Source: an uncultured Eggerthellaceae bacterium
GTDB lineage: Bacteria > Actinomycetota > Coriobacteriia > Coriobacteriales > Eggerthellaceae
Reading direction: 5' to 3'
Assembly (NCBI GenBank): GCA_910589125.1
Contig: CAJURX010000005.1
Location: 1 to 64,000, forward strand
Length of the DNA: 64,000 nt
Part shown: in pieces, positions 61,494 to 64,000 of the stretch
How positions within the stretch are numbered: the first letter of the stretch is position 1
Layout of the letters: each line of letters begins with the position of its first letter
Position numbers and translations under genes: made by a program
The notes under the pieces: generated by a model
What the model saw: only the letters and a program-made list of their open reading frames with translations
Told to the model about the DNA's origin: nothing
Database searches by the model: none

Positions 61494-62558
61494 TCAGATG
61501 GGGAGCGCAACAGAGCTCAGCCCTGCTCCCTCATCCATGTCGAACACGATGTTCGCGCACTGGATGGCCTGTCCTGCAGCACCCTTCCCCAGATTGTCGA
61601 TGACAGCTGTTGCTACGATGCAGCGCGTGCGCGCATCGAATGCGACGCCCACCTGCGCACGATCGGTGCCCACCACCGATGATGTCTTGGGCTGCTGACC
61701 TGCTGGCAGCACCTCTACGAAGGTGGCACCCTCATAGAACGTCCGATACAGGCGATGCGCATCCTCGGTGGATGCGATCGAAGCGCCGTCGGCCAGCGGG
61801 ATGGTGACGGTGGAGAGCAATCCCCTATTCAGCGGTGCCAGATGCGGCGTGAACACCAACCTGCCGCCAATCCCGAGGATCTGCTCTATCTCGGGTGTAT
61901 GTCGATGCGTGGTCACGCCATACGCCTCAAGGCTCTCGTTGGCGAAGCAGAAATGCGTGCGTGCGCTGGGCTTCTTGCCAGCACCGGTGACGCCAGAGAT
62001 GGCATCGGCCACCACCACGGCACCCTCGCGCAGCGCACCTGACCTGATGGCGGGAGCGGCCGCCAGGGACGTGGCTGTGGGGTAGCACCCCGCACACGCC
62101 ACCACCACAGGTTGCCCAGCTTCACGGCGGCACCGTGCGCGAACGAGTTCTGCGGGGAAGAGCTCCGGCAGGCCGAAAGCGGCATCCGCCAGGATATCCA
62201 CCTGCGTATGGGGCGTGCCGTACCAAGCCTCATACGTTGATGCATCCTTCAAGCGGAAGTCTGCGGAGAGGTCGATGGCAACGGCCCCACGCTCGAGCAC
62301 GCGCGGGGTCTGCTCGAGAGAAGCCGTATGCGGAACAGCCAGGAACACGACATCCAGGTCAAGCTCCTCCAGCTCTTCGCTTCGGCAGAATGCGAGGTCG
62401 GTCACGCCCGCGAATGCAGGGTAGGCCTCTGCCAAGGGAGTTCCCGCCAACGAGTCAGATGCCACTGCCGCAAGCTCCATCTCAGAGTGATGGATGAGCG
62501 TATGCGCAAGCTGTATGCCAGCGAAGCCAGCAGCCCCCAGTATGCCTGCTCTCCTCAA
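61494..62558 (-). CDS. argC: N-acetyl-gamma-glutamyl-phosphate reductase
   Basis: The 354-residue NADPH enzyme has the Rossmann start AGILGAAGFAGIQL, DLSADFRLKD, the catalytic cysteine in VACAGCYPTATSLA, SGVTGAGKKPSA and HRHTPEIEQ. It reduces acetylglutamyl phosphate to the semialdehyde. The start is TTG at 62558, set by TGAGGAGGATATC. No ATG gives a sensible N-terminus. It is first in the arg cluster. Confidence 0.95.
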   Translation of the reverse strand: MRRAGILGAAGFAGIQLAHTLIHHSEMELAAVASDSLAGTPLAEAYPAFAGVTDLAFCRSEELEELDLDVVFLAVPHTASLEQTPRVLERGAVAIDLSADFRLKDASTYEAWYGTPHTQVDILADAAFGLPELFPAELVRARCRREAGQPVVVACAGCYPTATSLAAAPAIRSGALREGAVVVADAISGVTGAGKKPSARTHFCFANESLEAYGVTTHRHTPEIEQILGIGGRLVFTPHLAPLNRGLLSTVTIPLADGASIASTEDAHRLYRTFYEGATFVEVLPAGQQPKTSSVVGTDRAQVGVAFDARTRCIVATAVIDNLGKGAAGQAIQCANIVFDMDEGAGLSSVALPI

Positions 62559-62696
62559 GATATCCTCCTCATATATGCCGCCCCACGCGCCCCTGGGCGC
62601 AGATGAGCGCAGCCCTGGACGCAAAGGTCACGAAATGCCGTCGCTTGGGTGGCAGGCAGAGGCCCCGCCTCCGCATTTGCTACTATTGACGGCATG

Positions 62697-62716
62697 TGCA
62701 CGACTTCAACCGTGCA
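62697..62716. promoter_or_regulatory. Inverted repeat between divergent argC and gshA-like genes
   Basis: TGCACG and CGTGCA are 6-bp complements separated by eight bases, with ATGT and ACAT further out. They sit in the divergent intergenic region, 60 bases from the ligase ATG. This could be an arginine-repressor-like site, but the match to known ArgR boxes is weak. Confidence 0.3.
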
Positions 62717-62774
62717 TTGTACATAAGCAAAGCGCGCATGCGTTTTCCCAATGGGAGGATCAGAGGTAAGCAGC

Positions 62775-64000
62775 ATGAAAGAGCAGCCCGCAAGGGACGA
62801 GAACATACGAGCCATCGTCGCATACTTCGAAAGCGGGGTGAAGGAGCGCGCAGAGATGATCGGGATAGAGCTGGAGCATACGCTCGTGCACGCAGACGGC
62901 ACTCCCGTCTCATATCTTGATGAGGATGGCCAGCGCATCATCCTCGAACGGCTTCGCGAGACCTACCCCATCTCGGAGAGAGATGCGACGGGCAACATCA
63001 CGCTGCTCTCAGATGGCGTGGCGAACATAACGCTCGAGCCTGCCGCTCAGGTGGAGGTGTCGGCCGGACCGTTCAGCAGCCTGCACGATGCGCTTGCGCG
63101 CATCAGAACGTTCCAGTGCGACCTGGATCGCGCCTCTGCGCGTGACATCAACATCACCACGCTGGGCTACCACCCCACGCGACGCGCCTTCGACCTCAAG
63201 CTGATCCCGAAGGCACGCTACCGGATCATGAACGAATACCTGGGTGCCGTATCCTCGTTCGGCATCTGCATGATGCGCGGCTCTGCATCCACGCAGATAT
63301 CCATCGACTACACGTCTGTGGATGATTGCCTGCGAAAGCTGCGCCTGGCGAATGCCATCGTGCCCATCGTATCGCTGATCTGCGACAACTCCCCCGTATT
63401 CGAAGCTGCCCCGCGCACCCATCAGCTGGTCCGCACCGAGATATGGGAGAAGTGCGACCCTGATAGGTGTTGCACCCCTCCCGGCGTGATGGATGCGGGC
63501 TTCGATCTGCGCGCCTATGCGGAATACATCCTGGATGCACCTGCCATGGTGGATATCTCCACAGGTTCGCCCGAGCTCTCCGAGAGGACCATCGGCAGCA
63601 TCTATGCGGACAGGAAGATGTCGGAAGCAGACATAGAGCACGTGCTCTCGGTGTTCTTCACGGATGTGCGCCTCAAGCACTACATAGAGATACGCCCCGC
63701 GGACGCCCTGCCCGCGCGCTTCGCCGTGGCCTACGCTGCGCTGATAAAGGGGCTGTTCTATGCTGATGCATCCCTTGATGCCATGGACCGCATCTTCCAA
63801 GGCGTGAGCGGAGACGATATCGTGAATGCCAAGGCGGCGCTCATGGAACAAGGGTATGCTGCTCAGGTGTATGCGCATCCGGTGTCCGAGATCGCAGACG
63901 AGCTCATGAGCTTGGCTGCAGCAGGCCTGCCGGATGATGAAGTGGACCTCTTGAAGCCGCTGGCGGTCTTGGTGGCGAACCGGGTCACGCTGGCAGACAT
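62775..64000 (+). CDS. Glutamate-cysteine ligase (partial, continues beyond window)
   Basis: The frame is open from the ATG at 62775 to the right edge (408 codons seen). Motifs of the GCS2-type ligase are visible: MIGIELEHTLVH early (Glu metal ligands), EVSAGPFSSLHDALARI, GSASTQISIDYTSVDDCLRK, then HYIEIRPADALPARFAVAYA. The enzyme joins glutamate and cysteine with ATP, first step to glutathione or related thiols. EgtA of ergothioneine synthesis has the same fold. AGAGGT is the likely ribosome-binding site. It is divergent from argC. The C-terminal end is not visible. Confidence 0.9.
   Translation, partial: MKEQPARDENIRAIVAYFESGVKERAEMIGIELEHTLVHADGTPVSYLDEDGQRIILERLRETYPISERDATGNITLLSDGVANITLEPAAQVEVSAGPFSSLHDALARIRTFQCDLDRASARDINITTLGYHPTRRAFDLKLIPKARYRIMNEYLGAVSSFGICMMRGSASTQISIDYTSVDDCLRKLRLANAIVPIVSLICDNSPVFEAAPRTHQLVRTEIWEKCDPDRCCTPPGVMDAGFDLRAYAEYILDAPAMVDISTGSPELSERTIGSIYADRKMSEADIEHVLSVFFTDVRLKHYIEIRPADALPARFAVAYAALIKGLFYADASLDAMDRIFQGVSGDDIVNAKAALMEQGYAAQVYAHPVSEIADELMSLAAAGLPDDEVDLLKPLAVLVANRVTLAD

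Noticed and set aside
1..64000. Transposase, integrase or phage genes
   Set aside because: No frame shows DDE, tyrosine or serine recombinase motifs or phage structural motifs.

Overview
This 64 kb window is a gene-dense, high-GC bacterial chromosome segment. It most resembles an anaerobic actinobacterium of class Coriobacteriia, probably the Eggerthella/Slackia side. The basis is two lipoproteins that combine a Tat motif with a lipobox, a proton-translocating transhydrogenase, a two-gene SMS-type Fe-S system, a fused HisZ-HisG and the codon bias. That placement is inference. No complete insertion sequence, prophage, CRISPR array or rRNA operon was seen.

Layout. 1-8.6 kb: one giant minus-strand RHS/YD-repeat protein running off the left edge, with an integral-membrane block in frame ahead of its secreted-type signal segment. 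8.6-9.0 kb: non-coding, with a promoter-like region and a repeat fragment found again near 27 kb. 9.0-13.4 kb: a small unknown protein, a Tat lipoprotein beta-propeller, a 58-residue membrane peptide, a short-chain dehydrogenase and a split ThrE-type exporter. 13.5-17.9 kb: a minus-strand operon pntA-pntB-glutaredoxin-ATP-grasp ligase. 18.0-21.4 kb: a plus-strand run of hotdog thioesterase, flippase-like membrane protein, lipoprotein and methyltransferase. 21.5-23.2 kb: a SufC/SufB-like pair. 23.4-27 kb: a cysteine-rich YkgJ-like protein, tRNA-Glu and two divergent glycosyltransferases. 27.2-28.4 kb: infC-rpmI-rplT behind an attenuator-like hairpin, with an apparent AUA start for infC. 28.6-33.5 kb: two tandem YhgE/Pip-type membrane proteins. 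33.6-35.8 kb: a CorA transporter and an aminoglycoside-phosphotransferase-like kinase.

35.9-41.7 kb: a minus-strand run with a FecBCD/BtuFCD-type importer, a methyltransferase, an MFS exporter and a tyrosine/lipid phosphatase, preceded by a palindromic operator-like site. 41.9-45.0 kb: an SsuABC/TauABC-type importer. 45.0-52.4 kb: a tightly packed histidine operon, hisZG-hisD-hisC-hisB-hisH-hisA-hisF-hisI, with no hisE. 52.5-57.8 kb: a U32-family protein, a small lipoprotein and a class A penicillin-binding protein. 57.9-62.6 kb: argC-argJ-argB-argD. 62.8 kb to the right edge: the start of a glutamate-cysteine ligase gene.

Themes. Two amino-acid pathways are encoded as overlapping operons. 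The transhydrogenase, the glutaredoxin, the ATP-grasp ligase and the distant glutamate-cysteine ligase hint at NADPH-linked thiol chemistry. The most unusual items are the membrane-domain/RHS giant gene with its conflicting start signals, the HisZ-HisG fusion, the infC leader and start codon, and several sharp inverted repeats in promoter regions. All translations were read by eye and no database search was run, so family names rest on motif recognition.
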